Assembly (NCBI RefSeq): GCF_000723885.1
Contig: NZ_CCDG010000063.1
Location: 1-50,218 of the forward strand
Direction: 5' to 3'
DNA from: Paenibacillus camerounensis
GTDB taxonomy: Bacteria; Bacillota; Bacilli; Paenibacillales; Paenibacillaceae
Length of the DNA: 50,218 bases
Shown: in pieces, positions 24,381 through 33,449 of the stretch
Position numbering within the stretch: position 1 is the first letter of the stretch
Layout of the letters: the number at the start of each line of letters is the position of its first letter
Notes under the pieces: model-generated
What the model was told of the DNA's origin: nothing
The model's database searches: none
Seen by the model: only the letters and a program-made list of their open reading frames with translations
Translations under genes and position numbers: made by a program

Positions 24381-25397
24381 ATGAAAGTAACCATTTCGGA
24401 TGTGGCAAGAGCAGCAAATGTGGCAAAGTCTACGGTCTCCAAGGTGTTAAACGACTCTCCCAAAATATCATCCGAGACAAAGCAGCGCGTCCGTGAGATT
24501 ATGAAGCAGATGAATTATATACCGAGCAGCATCGCAACCGGTTTAGCCAGACAGAGCTCTCAGACGGTAGGCCTGCTGGTTGATATGTCAAAAGAAAGTG
24601 AGTTCCTTAACCAGTTCTTCTACAATATCATCGGCGGAATCGAGAGCGTTATGGGACCTCTCGGATATGAGCTGACGCTCTGCAATATCCAGCATCATGA
24701 CGCGGAGGATCATTTTCTGAACCGTCTGGTCCTGAACCAGCGGGTCGACGGAATTATTGCCAACAATTCGGTACTGACGGATGAGCTGGCCAAGGAGCTG
24801 GACCGGCTCCGCTTTCCTTACGTTTCTATCGGAGAAATGGAGCCTGCTGCGAGCTGGGTCGATTTCGACAATGAAGCCGGCGGGAGAATGCTGACCCGCC
24901 ATCTGCTGGAGCAGGGCTACAGCAGACCCGCATTCATCGGCGGCCAGCGGAATGAACGGATTTTCACCCGGCGACTGGGCGGTTATCTTCAGGCGCTTAA
25001 GCAGTCCGGTGTCATTGTCCGCCAGGACTGGATCATCAACGGCCAGGCGGATGAGCATGAAGGCTACCGCTCCGCCCTCCGGCTCCTGCAGCGCGAAGAC
25101 CGGCCGGACTCGGTCGTATGCATGACCAACTATACCGCCTTCGGTGTCCTGAAGGCCGCGCGTGAGCTGGGGATAGAGGTGCCGGGTCAGCTGGGTATTG
25201 CGGCGTTTGATGAATATCCCTTGTCCCGCTATACGACCCCGCCGCTAACTTCACTGAACATCGATACCTTTAAGCTTGGAGTGACCTCCGGCCAGTGGCT
25301 GATGGACCATATCCGCGGGAACTGTACCGGCTCACGGAGCCTGCTGCTGGAGCCTGAGCTTATTGTACGCGAGTCTACAGCCGGCCTTACGCGCTGA
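24381..25397 (+). CDS. LacI-family transcriptional regulator
   Basis: A 338-residue repressor-type regulator. The N-terminal helix-turn-helix and hinge (KVTISDVARAANVAKSTVSK, then MNYIPSSIA) are typical of the family. The rest (about 60-338) is a sugar-binding type 1 periplasmic-binding-like domain. The ATG at 24381 follows GAGGG with about 7-nt spacing; a TTG five codons earlier is less likely. It has no co-transcribed partner and ends in a strong terminator. The nearest plausible target is the amylase gene at 29457, which carries a palindromic operator with a central CG-type dyad, but that link is inference. The effector sugar is unknown. Confidence 0.9.
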   Translation: MKVTISDVARAANVAKSTVSKVLNDSPKISSETKQRVREIMKQMNYIPSSIATGLARQSSQTVGLLVDMSKESEFLNQFFYNIIGGIESVMGPLGYELTLCNIQHHDAEDHFLNRLVLNQRVDGIIANNSVLTDELAKELDRLRFPYVSIGEMEPAASWVDFDNEAGGRMLTRHLLEQGYSRPAFIGGQRNERIFTRRLGGYLQALKQSGVIVRQDWIINGQADEHEGYRSALRLLQREDRPDSVVCMTNYTAFGVLKAARELGIEVPGQLGIAAFDEYPLSRYTTPPLTSLNIDTFKLGVTSGQWLMDHIRGNCTGSRSLLLEPELIVRESTAGLTR

Positions 25398-25416
25398 CTT
25401 GTCATCTAATATAACT

Positions 25417-25470
25417 AAAGCCAGGGGCTGTTCTGCTTGTTTAGCAGACAGCCCCTGGCTTTATAATTTT
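25417..25470 (+). terminator. Terminator after the LacI gene
   Basis: AAAGCCAGGGGCTGT pairs with CAGCCCCTGGCTTT, extended inside by CTGCT/AGCAG, followed by TATAATTTTTT. The stem ends 9 nt before the stop of the convergent CPBP gene. Confidence 0.9.
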
Positions 25471-26283
25471 TTAAAAGGGAAGACCCAAAAAACAGAACCG
25501 GATGACATCAACAATCCCATGCGCCAGCATGGCGGAAGTTATGTCCCTTTTCTTCTGAAGAACGGCAAACGGAAGACCGAAGAGCAAAGCCAGCATGATA
25601 ATGTTGATGACTCCCGGAACGATCCCGTTAGTGATAATGATGTCTGGAGTATGTATCAGCACGTGCGGAATAATCATCATAAACCAGGCAGTGAACCTCT
25701 GGGCTCTGGTATCCATTCTTCCGTTCAGCAGTGACAGGCAAAAGGCGTAGAACACTGCACGCATAGCCATCTCTTCATATATTGCCGGGCTGAGTGCAAT
25801 TTTGAAATAAGCGAACTTGATACTGAAGCTGTCCAAGGCCTTCCCGCTCAGCAGCGGATTAATTATGCCTAGAACCGCACCGGCAGCAATACCGGTAAGC
25901 AGGCTTACAGCAACTGTTCGTTTGGTTGAATTGTGCAGGAAGACAAGCCGGTTATCACTGAACCTGTTAAACGTACTGAATACAGCAAGCGATGACATTA
26001 AAGTGATGACGCTCGTTTCAATCATAGTGAACAGGGAAAGGTTAATATACGCTGCCGCAACCGCTGCCGCCAGCAGGAGCGAGATCAGGATCTGCCGTTT
26101 TGCAGGCAGCTTGTGCTTAACTAATAAAAATCCGCTTACAAGCAGGGAGCATACCCCAAGAACAATCCACATTCTAGATGTTGCATCGGTTTCATTACTG
26201 CCGGCATAAAAGTTCAGCACAAAAAGCAGCATAAATACGCCAAACATCATCCATACCATTTTCAAGTTACTCTTGATAGCCAC
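25471..26283 (-). CDS. CPBP-family intramembrane protease
   Basis: A 270-residue membrane protein with about eight hydrophobic segments. The CPBP (CAAX/Abi) signature EExxxR is present as E170-E171-MAM-R175, followed by a His in PHVLIH and later HGIVD. These residues form the intramembrane glutamic protease site. Family members process prenylated or membrane peptides; in Gram-positives they can act in bacteriocin self-immunity or stress signalling. No bacteriocin gene is next to it. The start is a GTG with GGAAGGGG 7 nt upstream. It is a single gene. Confidence 0.82.
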   Translation of the reverse strand: MAIKSNLKMVWMMFGVFMLLFVLNFYAGSNETDATSRMWIVLGVCSLLVSGFLLVKHKLPAKRQILISLLLAAAVAAAYINLSLFTMIETSVITLMSSLAVFSTFNRFSDNRLVFLHNSTKRTVAVSLLTGIAAGAVLGIINPLLSGKALDSFSIKFAYFKIALSPAIYEEMAMRAVFYAFCLSLLNGRMDTRAQRFTAWFMMIIPHVLIHTPDIIITNGIVPGVINIIMLALLFGLPFAVLQKKRDITSAMLAHGIVDVIRFCFLGLPF

Positions 26284-26442
26284 AGCTATACCCCTTCCAG
26301 ACTACACATTTGTATATACACAATTGTATAATCCTACCACCATAATCCTTGTGAATAAATGAACTAACTCACTCCTTAACTGCTGAAAGCCTTTGCCGCT
26401 TTATTTATCAGACAGTAACAGCGGCAGATTGCCCCTCCTATT

Positions 26443-26478
26443 AAAAAGCAGCGCCGCCCCAAACGGAGCAGCGCTGCT
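26443..26478 (-). terminator. Terminator after the amylase gene
   Basis: A 14-bp stem (26447-26460 with 26465-26478, with two G-U pairs), loop AAAC/GTTT and a T5 tract on the minus strand. It starts 16 nt after the amylase stop. Confidence 0.88.
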
Positions 26479-26493
26479 GATAATACCGGTGAA

Positions 26494-29457
26494 TTATTGA
26501 TCCTTCCAGCGCTGTACGGTCAAGTTCACAGTCTGTGCTCCACCGGCCGGTGTCAGGGTCCGGTTGGCAATGTCTGCACCGCTTGTGCCGGTTTCAACCG
26601 AAGCCCAAGTGCCGCGGGTGACCTTGTACTGTACCGCAGTTCCTGCGGGCAGGCTGACTGTGATGGAGTAGACACCATCACTGCCCTTAGTCAGCTGATA
26701 AGCAGGATCGGCGGCAGCCCAGCTGTTGAAGGAGCCGCTGAGATACACCGGACCGGATGACGGTGTAGTACTTGGAACACTCACCCTGAAGGTCACGCTG
26801 TCCGCTTGGGGCACCCCGGAAGTCAGGCTTCCGTTTACGAGGCTCCAGCTGCCGGCAGTCAGATGATAGTTGCTGCCTCCGTTATTATCCCAGGTACCGC
26901 TGCCATTATTGAAGGCGGCAGTCAGACCGGCCGCAGCGCCCAGCTGAACTGTAGCTGTCTTATATCCAGCATAAGAAGAAGCCTGCAGCTGTACTCCCGG
27001 TGAAGTGGTCCATACGCTTGAACCGTCAACACTGTAATGCATATATGAATTCGTGAATGTTGTATTCTTGTAGTAAATGGTCACTGAATTGCCAACGGGA
27101 GTAGCGGTAGGTATTGGTGTAGCCGTTGGCGCTACTGTTGGTGTTGCTGTAGGCGTTGGTGTAGCGGTAGGCGCTATTGTCGGAGTCGGTGTAGCCGTTG
27201 GCGCTACCGTTGGAGTAGGTGTAGCAGTCGGGCCTGCCGGACCTCCTGACTGGATATTTCCGGCAGGTGTATACGTCCAGGTGCCTGTGCCGAACAGGTA
27301 ATTGCTGCCTCCATTGCTGTCCCACGTGCCGCTGCCGTTGTTGAAGCAGGCTTCAAGCTGGGTAGCTGAGCCGATATTAATCGTTATCTTGTTGTAGCCT
27401 GATACTTCTGCAGCCGGAATAGCTACACCGGGTGCAGTCGTCCAGGTTCCGCCGGCAGGCCGGTAGTGAATGTAAGGGGTAGTATAACCCTGCTTATAAT
27501 AGATCGTCACACTGTTCCCGGCCGGAGTTGTCACCAGCGCAGCTGCACTGAAGGCGGACAGGTTACCTGCCGCGTCAAAAGCTTTTACCGTATAGGTATA
27601 ACTTGTCTGTCCCGCCAGTCCGCTGTCTGTATAGGAGGTAGTTGCAGAAGTGCCTACCTTGACTCCGTTGCGGTAAATTTCATAGCCTGTTACCCCCACA
27701 TTGTCGGTGGACGCTGTCCAGCTGACCAGTGCACTGGAAGCATTTTGTACGGTGGCTGTAACGTTAGCAGGAGCTGTTGGAGCTGAGGTATCGGTTACAG
27801 GCTGTGTTTTGGAATAGATTTTGGCCGAGTTGGCATTGACGGATACAGTGATCTGCTTACCCGTAACACCGCCTGCCTGTACTGTTACTGTATCAGAGGT
27901 ATTGAGCTGATTAATTAACACCGTTCCGGCAGTCAGCGTACTTTCGCTGCGAAGCGGAATGGTGACCGTCTGCGTCCCTCCAGAGGCATTACTGAATACA
28001 GAAATGACCTCCTGCCCGACATTCGTACCGGTATCAATCCGGCGGGAGAAGGCATACAGATTCTGGGCGGACCACATCTCACGCTGGGTGCCTGTACGCA
28101 GGGCCGGATTATTTTTGCGGATTTCATTCAGCTTGGCTACATGCTTGTAAGTGCTCGTATTCTCATTAAAATAGTTCTCCAGAACATTGCCGTTTGCATC
28201 CCGCTTCACCATCGACCAGCGGTTCCAGGTATCGGCAATGCCGCCGGTCATAATCTGGCCGTTACCGTTGCCCTTATTCTGTTCTGTTCCCTGGAAGACT
28301 ACCGGCGTCCCCCGGACGGTGAAAATAAAGGACAGTGCATTCTGCAGCTTCTCTACACTGCCTCCAGCCTCCGTCAGGAAGCGGTTACGGTCATGATTGT
28401 CGATAAAGGTAACCATGTGGTTCGCATTTCCATTGTAATAGGAATCCTGTGCCAAGGTACTCTTAACGTTGGACTCAAAAGACTGCCCGTAAGCAAAGCT
28501 GTTCAGCACCGAGAAGAATAACGGGAAGTCCAGCATTCCCCATTCCTTGTTCGCTCCAACCCAGCGGGAGACAAATTCCGCATTGCCGTCAAAATTCTCA
28601 CCAAAGGTATTAACCCCCAGCAGATTCTGCAGCTCACCGATGTCGGTTGGCTTCATCAGCTTGGCGGCATCTACGCGTGCACCATCTGCTCCGGTATAGT
28701 CAAACCAGGCTTTGATTGAGCTGAAGATAGCCTGCTTCGCAGCAGGAACATCAAAGTCAATATCATCCAGCCCGCCCAGATCGTGATTCTCCAGGTAATC
28801 CTGGGCCCATTGATCATATCTGCCGTCGGCCAGCGACCAGTTAATATCCCCGTTGTGATGATACCAGGCCGGATTGTTGAACGGTGCAGCCGGCTCCAGG
28901 CCAGGGATATCGTAATAAGCCTGAGTGCCGAGCATGTAGTCGCCGATATGATTCGGCACTACATCAATAATGACTTTGATGCCAAGCGCGTGTGCAGCAT
29001 CTACCAGCTCCTTAAGCTTCTCCTTAGTACCAAAGTATGGATTGGCAGCATTGGGGTCTTTTACATTGTAGCCGTGATAGGCAGTGTTCTTGCCCGTTCC
29101 GTTATTATCGCGGCTGGTCATCTGCGGCTCGGCCACAGGAGAAATCCAGATCGCGGTATAACCCATATTGGCTATATAGGGAAGCTTATTGATGACCCCC
29201 TGCCAGTCCCCGCCCTTCATATAACGGAAATCCTCTTCGGAGGTTTCCCCGTAGCGGATTGCAGCCCCGGTTGCATTATTGGACGTATCCCCGTCAGAGA
29301 ACCGGTCGACCATAATCTGATAAATCGTGTCATTCTCTGTAATAGTGCCAATACTTGCCGCCTCAGCCTTAGACGGTGCCAGAACAAACAAATTCGTCAT
29401 AACAGACAGAACAATAGACGTGATCAGAACCGGAATCAGCCATCGGTTGCGTTTCAT
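26494..29457 (-). CDS. Secreted multidomain alpha-amylase (GH13) with starch-binding modules
   Basis: A 987-residue secreted enzyme hydrolysing alpha-1,4-glucan. A signal peptide (about 1-34) ends SKAEA. The GH13 barrel (about 40-460) has region I DVVPNH, nucleophile D263 (GARVDAAK), acid/base E287 (FGENFD) and D356 (FIDNHD). A C-terminal beta domain reaches about 550. FN3 (about 558-645), CBM25 (about 648-732), a Pro-Thr-Ala linker (about 741-788), a second CBM25 (about 790-877) and a CBM20-like module (about 886-987, VYLSGSFNSW) follow. The two CBM25 modules share FNNGSGTWD.NGGSNY, suggesting duplication. It is monocistronic with its own terminator and a palindromic operator upstream. Product profile (endo-acting or maltooligosaccharide-forming) cannot be told. 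Confidence 0.94.
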   Translation of the reverse strand: MKRNRWLIPVLITSIVLSVMTNLFVLAPSKAEAASIGTITENDTIYQIMVDRFSDGDTSNNATGAAIRYGETSEEDFRYMKGGDWQGVINKLPYIANMGYTAIWISPVAEPQMTSRDNNGTGKNTAYHGYNVKDPNAANPYFGTKEKLKELVDAAHALGIKVIIDVVPNHIGDYMLGTQAYYDIPGLEPAAPFNNPAWYHHNGDINWSLADGRYDQWAQDYLENHDLGGLDDIDFDVPAAKQAIFSSIKAWFDYTGADGARVDAAKLMKPTDIGELQNLLGVNTFGENFDGNAEFVSRWVGANKEWGMLDFPLFFSVLNSFAYGQSFESNVKSTLAQDSYYNGNANHMVTFIDNHDRNRFLTEAGGSVEKLQNALSFIFTVRGTPVVFQGTEQNKGNGNGQIMTGGIADTWNRWSMVKRDANGNVLENYFNENTSTYKHVAKLNEIRKNNPALRTGTQREMWSAQNLYAFSRRIDTGTNVGQEVISVFSNASGGTQTVTIPLRSESTLTAGTVLINQLNTSDTVTVQAGGVTGKQITVSVNANSAKIYSKTQPVTDTSAPTAPANVTATVQNASSALVSWTASTDNVGVTGYEIYRNGVKVGTSATTSYTDSGLAGQTSYTYTVKAFDAAGNLSAFSAAALVTTPAGNSVTIYYKQGYTTPYIHYRPAGGTWTTAPGVAIPAAEVSGYNKITINIGSATQLEACFNNGSGTWDSNGGSNYLFGTGTWTYTPAGNIQSGGPAGPTATPTPTVAPTATPTPTIAPTATPTPTATPTVAPTATPIPTATPVGNSVTIYYKNTTFTNSYMHYSVDGSSVWTTSPGVQLQASSYAGYKTATVQLGAAAGLTAAFNNGSGTWDNNGGSNYHLTAGSWSLVNGSLTSGVPQADSVTFRVSVPSTTPSSGPVYLSGSFNSWAAADPAYQLTKGSDGVYSITVSLPAGTAVQYKVTRGTWASVETGTSGADIANRTLTPAGGAQTVNLTVQRWKDQ

Positions 29458-29548
29458 TCCCTCATCTCCCTCTCCTCATTAAACCCATTGGAAATTCTGC
29501 TGCTTGTGAACTATCACCACATCACTTGCATATCTGAGATGTAAACAA

Positions 29549-29562
29549 GGAAACCGGTTTCC
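29549..29562. promoter_or_regulatory. Perfect 14-bp palindromic operator upstream of amylase
   Basis: GGAAACCGGTTTCC, about 90 bp upstream of the amylase start, is a perfect palindrome with the CG-centred shape used by LacI-family regulators. It does not fit the CcpA cre consensus. A sugar-responsive repressor is likely. The LacI regulator at 24381 is a candidate. No confident -35/-10 pair could be assigned. Confidence 0.5.
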
Positions 29563-29612
29563 CAAGTAAAAATTACCATGTCCATGTATGCGCTGTCAAG
29601 AGAAATTATGCC

Positions 29613-29646
29613 AAAAAGCCTCCTTTCCGGAATTTGAAAGGAGGCT
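29613..29646 (-). terminator. Terminator after the fumarase gene
   Basis: AGCCTCCTTTC/GAAAGGAGGCT with an 8-nt loop is followed by TTTTTGG on the minus strand, 42 nt past the fumarase stop. Confidence 0.88.
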
Positions 29647-29688
29647 TCTGCTTACACCGCTGTCATCATCAATTCTGAAGCAGTTCTT

Positions 29689-31341
29689 TTATTTAAAAAC
29701 CGGCTCCCGGAACTGGGCCAGCTTGGCCGCGGAGTCCTTCTCAACATCGGCATGCAGGCTGTTGCCGTGTGAATCCATCGTTACAATGGCGGCAAAGCCC
29801 TCTACCTGAAGATGCCACATCGCTTCCGGAATACCGAATTCCATGAAATCAACTGCGTTAACCCTTTTGATGCATTCTGCGTAGTACTGTGCTGCTCCGC
29901 CGATCGCGTTCAGGTATACCCCGCCATGCTCCTGCAGCGCCTTCAGCGTCTTGGGACCCATTCCTCCCTTGCCGATTACTGCGCGAATGCCGAATTTCTT
30001 AATAATATCGCCCTGGTAAGGCTCCTCGCGGATGCTGGTAGTCGGACCTGCCGCCTTAACATGCCAGCCTTCATCATCCTTCAGCATAACAGGCCCGCAG
30101 TGATAGATTACTGCTCCGTTCAGATCGACCGGCGTGTCATGGTCCATCAGGTATTTATGCAGCGCATCACGTCCGGTATGCATTTCTCCGGACAGAATGA
30201 CAACATCACCGACCCGCAGGCTGCGGATATCCTCTTCACTGACCGGTGTAGTCAGCCGGACCTCCCGTGAGCCCTCAGCAGCAGCGGCAGCCGGTTCCAC
30301 GGCACCAGCTGCCGCTGCTATAGCAGGAGCTGCCGGAATTACGGCATCCCCGGGAATAACCCCGGCCTCGGCGGCGGCCGGATGCGCGGTCACGGATACA
30401 GGAACCGGTCCGACCGCGTCTTCGACGGAGATCCCGGTTCCGCGCTCATAGAGCCAATCCCTGATCTCTCCGGTTGCCGGCTCCACCAGAATACCCTGGC
30501 GGCGGAATGCCCAGCAGTTATAGGCAACCGAGACGAAAAAGCTGGCCGGAAGCCGGTTCATTACACCAACCTTGCAGCCGAGCAGCGTAACTTCGCCGCC
30601 GAAGCCCATCGTGCCGATTCCCAGCTTGTTCGCGTTCTGCATAATGTAATCTTCCAGCTTGGCCAGATCCTCCACAGGATTCGTATCTTCAACCTTGCGG
30701 AACAGCTGCTTCTTTGCCAGCTCATATCCGGTTGTCCGGTCTCCGCCGATGCCGACACCGATGAAGCCGGCGCTGCAGCCTTGCCCCTGGGCCTGGTACA
30801 CGGCATGAAGGATGCATTTGCGGATGCCATCCAGATCACGGCCCGCCTTGCCCAGCCCCTCAAGCTCAGCCGGAAGGCTGTACTGGATGTTTTTATTCTC
30901 ACAGCCGCCGCCTTTAAGGATAAGCCTTACGTCTATATTCTCTTCTTCCCACTGTTCAAAATGAATGACCGGTGTACCTGCGCCAAGGTTATCCCCGCTG
31001 TTCTCGCCGGTCAGCGAATCAACTGAATTCGGCCGCAGCTTCCCGTTCTTTGTAGCCCGGATGACCGCACTATGGATATCTTTTTTCATCTCCATCTGAT
31101 TGACGCCTACAGGCGTATGAATAATAAAAGTCGGCATCCCCGTATCCTGGCAGATCGGCGATACCTGAAGTTCGGCCATGCCGATATTCTTGGCGATTGT
31201 CGTCAAAGCCAGGCCCGAACGGGTGGCACGGTCTTCCAGTGCACGTCCCTTGGCAACAGCCCTGCGCACATCACCCGGCAAATTTGTGGAGGTCTCAACA
31301 ATCAGATTATAAATGCTCTCTTCGAAATTCTGCATCTTCAT
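29689..31341 (-). CDS. Class I fumarate hydratase, fused alpha and beta domains
   Basis: A 550-residue [4Fe-4S] enzyme for reversible hydration of fumarate to malate. The alpha domain (about 1-315) carries SPICQDTG (C64), QGCSAGF (C189) and YNCWAF (C276), whose spacing matches the cluster cysteines of E. coli FumA. The beta domain (about 360-550) has GPTTSIREE and GKGGMGPKT. Between them lies an unusual Ala/Pro-rich linker (about 317-358). The family also has L-tartrate dehydratase and separate alpha/beta forms, so substrate is not absolutely certain. The ATG at 31341 follows GAGGAG. B. subtilis uses only class II CitG, so this gene is an addition relative to that model. Confidence 0.88.
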   Translation of the reverse strand: MKMQNFEESIYNLIVETSTNLPGDVRRAVAKGRALEDRATRSGLALTTIAKNIGMAELQVSPICQDTGMPTFIIHTPVGVNQMEMKKDIHSAVIRATKNGKLRPNSVDSLTGENSGDNLGAGTPVIHFEQWEEENIDVRLILKGGGCENKNIQYSLPAELEGLGKAGRDLDGIRKCILHAVYQAQGQGCSAGFIGVGIGGDRTTGYELAKKQLFRKVEDTNPVEDLAKLEDYIMQNANKLGIGTMGFGGEVTLLGCKVGVMNRLPASFFVSVAYNCWAFRRQGILVEPATGEIRDWLYERGTGISVEDAVGPVPVSVTAHPAAAEAGVIPGDAVIPAAPAIAAAAGAVEPAAAAAEGSREVRLTTPVSEEDIRSLRVGDVVILSGEMHTGRDALHKYLMDHDTPVDLNGAVIYHCGPVMLKDDEGWHVKAAGPTTSIREEPYQGDIIKKFGIRAVIGKGGMGPKTLKALQEHGGVYLNAIGGAAQYYAECIKRVNAVDFMEFGIPEAMWHLQVEGFAAIVTMDSHGNSLHADVEKDSAAKLAQFREPVFK

Positions 31342-31472
31342 TCCGGCTCCTCTCATCCATAGCAGGTTGTCTAACGTCTGATACAATTAGTATTATCATA
31401 TCACACTCTGCCAGCCATGAAAGGGTTTACTTCAAAATTGAACTACCATACTCCAGGGCAATTCTACCGTGT

Positions 31473-32588
31473 TCAGTATAATTCGGCTTCGAGCATATCC
31501 CAGTCCTTAAAAACCGGCTGCAGGCTGCCCGCTTTAAGCATTTCGGAGATCTCACGCACACTCCGCCCATCCGAGATTTCAAACTGCGGCGTACCGCCCT
31601 GCTGCGTATGTCCTCCAACTTCCGTGGATACCCCGGCAGACATTTTGGTTACCCCCAGATGAATAAGGCGGTCTCTTAAAGCAGACGGTTCTCGCGTGGA
31701 CAGAGTGATACCCGACCGGGGAAGAAACAGGCGGTAAGCCAGAATAATCTGCACCAGAGCCCGGTCGGATACGATGTGCTCCGGATTGTATTCTCCCAGA
31801 AAAGGGCGAAAACGCGGAGCAGACAAGCCGATTTCACATTCCGGGTATTTGTCCTGCAGGTATCTCGCATGCATGGCCGTAAAGAATGCCTCCTGCCGCC
31901 AGTCATGCATCCCCAGCAGCGCCCCGATATTTACCGTCCTGAATCCTGCCCGGCAGCCCCGCTCAGGTGCATCCAGCCGGTTGCGGTAGATTCTCTTGGG
32001 TCCCTTAACATGCAGCTTGCGGTAGGTCTCCTCATGATATACCTCCTGATACAAGGTTAACCCGTCTACACCGGCCTCCTTAAGCTCCTTATACTCGTCC
32101 TCAGACAGGGGGTTCACTTCAATGCTGACAGAAGAGAAATATTCCTTGAGTATCATCACACATTCCTTGAGATAAGAGACCGGGCTTTCCGTCCGCGATT
32201 CTCCTGTCAGGATTAGAATATGCCTGATTCCTGTAGCCGCTATTGCCTCTGCTTCCTTCCTTACTTCCGCAGCACTGAGTTTTTTTCTCGGAAAATCATA
32301 AATGGAGCTGAAGCTGCAGTACGTGCAGTGATTTATGCAGAAATCTGCAAGGTACATCGGTGTAAAGAGCTGCATAACATACCCAAAATGCGAACGGGTC
32401 AGGCTTCTGGCCTTCCGGGCCATCTCTTCCAGACAGTCCGCTGCTGCAGGAGACAGCAGAATCTGCAGATCACGCTTATCCAGCTGCTCTTTACAGAGCG
32501 AACGCTTCACATCGTCTTTTGTATACTGCCCCCATAAGCCTGTATTCATCTGATGGCCAAGAGCATGTACGTCCTCATAAAAACCCAT
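31473..32588 (-). CDS. thiH: 2-iminoacetate synthase ThiH
   Basis: A 371-residue radical SAM enzyme that splits tyrosine to dehydroglycine and p-cresol, supplying the glycine-derived part of the thiamine thiazole. The radical SAM cluster motif is C84-INH-C88-TY-C91. The C-terminal BATS-like region has SAGVSTEVGG. It ends the tenI-thiS-thiG-thiH operon. B. subtilis uses the oxygen-dependent glycine oxidase ThiO instead; a ThiH route suggests synthesis under low oxygen. No thiF is in the operon. Confidence 0.93.
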   Translation of the reverse strand: MGFYEDVHALGHQMNTGLWGQYTKDDVKRSLCKEQLDKRDLQILLSPAAADCLEEMARKARSLTRSHFGYVMQLFTPMYLADFCINHCTYCSFSSIYDFPRKKLSAAEVRKEAEAIAATGIRHILILTGESRTESPVSYLKECVMILKEYFSSVSIEVNPLSEDEYKELKEAGVDGLTLYQEVYHEETYRKLHVKGPKRIYRNRLDAPERGCRAGFRTVNIGALLGMHDWRQEAFFTAMHARYLQDKYPECEIGLSAPRFRPFLGEYNPEHIVSDRALVQIILAYRLFLPRSGITLSTREPSALRDRLIHLGVTKMSAGVSTEVGGHTQQGGTPQFEISDGRSVREISEMLKAGSLQPVFKDWDMLEAELY

Positions 32589-32632
32589 AGTACTCTACTC
32601 CTCCTTTTCGCCGGTCCCTGTCACTATCACTA

Positions 32633-33397
32633 TCAGCCGAGAAAACCCGTTAACGGCGATGACGCCGATGCAGTCTCCTCTACGGGACCCAGTCCCGCCA
32701 GGTAGGCCTTACGGCCTGCAGCTACAGCATCGCGGAATGCCGAGGCCATGAGCAGCGGATTGCGTGCAGTGGCAATCGCCGTATTCAGCAGCACAGCAGC
32801 AGCGCCCAGCTCCATCGCTTCGGCCGCTTCAGACGGCCGCCCGATACCTGCATCTACAATGACGGGAAGATTGACCTCCGTTATCAGAATACGCAGCAGC
32901 TCCCGGGTTCTTAGCCCGCGGTTAGTACCGATAGGCGATCCAAGCGGCATAACGGCCGCGGCTCCCGCTTTTTTCATCAGGAGGGCAGCGGATAAATCCG
33001 GGCTCATATATGGAAGCACCACAAAGCCCTCAGCGACCAGAATCTCCGTGGCACGGATCGTTTCCGCATTATCGGGCAGCAGATATTTCTGGTCATTGAT
33101 GACTTCAATTTTCACCCAGTTGCCGAGGCCAGTTGCCTTAGCCAATCTGGCAATCCGGACAGCCTCTTCTGCAGTGCGTGCACCGGAGGTATTGGGAAGC
33201 AGAGTCATCCTGCTTGGGATATGGCTGATGATATTATCATTGCTGTCCGGGTCTACACGACGGAGGGCAACCGTTATAACCTGAGAGCCAGAAGCCTCCA
33301 CTACCTCCGGAATAAGGCTGTTGCGGCTGTATTTGCCGGTTCCGATAAACAGTCTGCTCGATAAAGACTGGCCTCCGATGACTAAAGAATCTGACAT
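32633..33397 (-). CDS. thiG: Thiazole synthase ThiG
   Basis: A 254-residue (beta/alpha)8 enzyme that joins dehydroglycine, DXP and the ThiS thiocarboxylate into the thiazole phosphate. The N-terminus LVIGGQSLSSRLFIGTGKY, the Schiff-base region WVKIEVI and the C-terminal VIVDAGIGRPSEAA and LNTAIA are family hallmarks. ATG 33397 follows GGAGGG with 8-nt spacing; an upstream in-frame start is less well placed. It sits 44 nt upstream of thiH and 52 nt downstream of thiS. Confidence 0.95.
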   Translation of the reverse strand: MSDSLVIGGQSLSSRLFIGTGKYSRNSLIPEVVEASGSQVITVALRRVDPDSNDNIISHIPSRMTLLPNTSGARTAEEAVRIARLAKATGLGNWVKIEVINDQKYLLPDNAETIRATEILVAEGFVVLPYMSPDLSAALLMKKAGAAAVMPLGSPIGTNRGLRTRELLRILITEVNLPVIVDAGIGRPSEAAEAMELGAAAVLLNTAIATARNPLLMASAFRDAVAAGRKAYLAGLGPVEETASASSPLTGFLG

Positions 33398-33449
33398 ATG
33401 AATTCCCTCCTTCATTTATTGATTACTGTGAACAAGTCTCAGGCCTTAC

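Noticed and set aside
27094..27231. Possible CRISPR array
   Set aside because: The short repeats are in frame inside the amylase linker, with no spacers of uniform length and no cas genes.
27077..27301. Open frame of Gly/Val repeats on the plus strand
   Set aside because: It is the antisense reading of the Pro-Thr linker in the amylase gene; there is no ribosome site and the composition is pure repeat shadow.
28783..29544. 253-codon plus-strand open frame opposite the amylase 5' half
   Set aside because: It is antisense to a clearly conserved GH13 domain and shows no protein-family features.
29541..29562. CcpA cre site upstream of amylase
   Set aside because: The palindrome has a CCGG centre and fails the AnCGnT core of the cre consensus.
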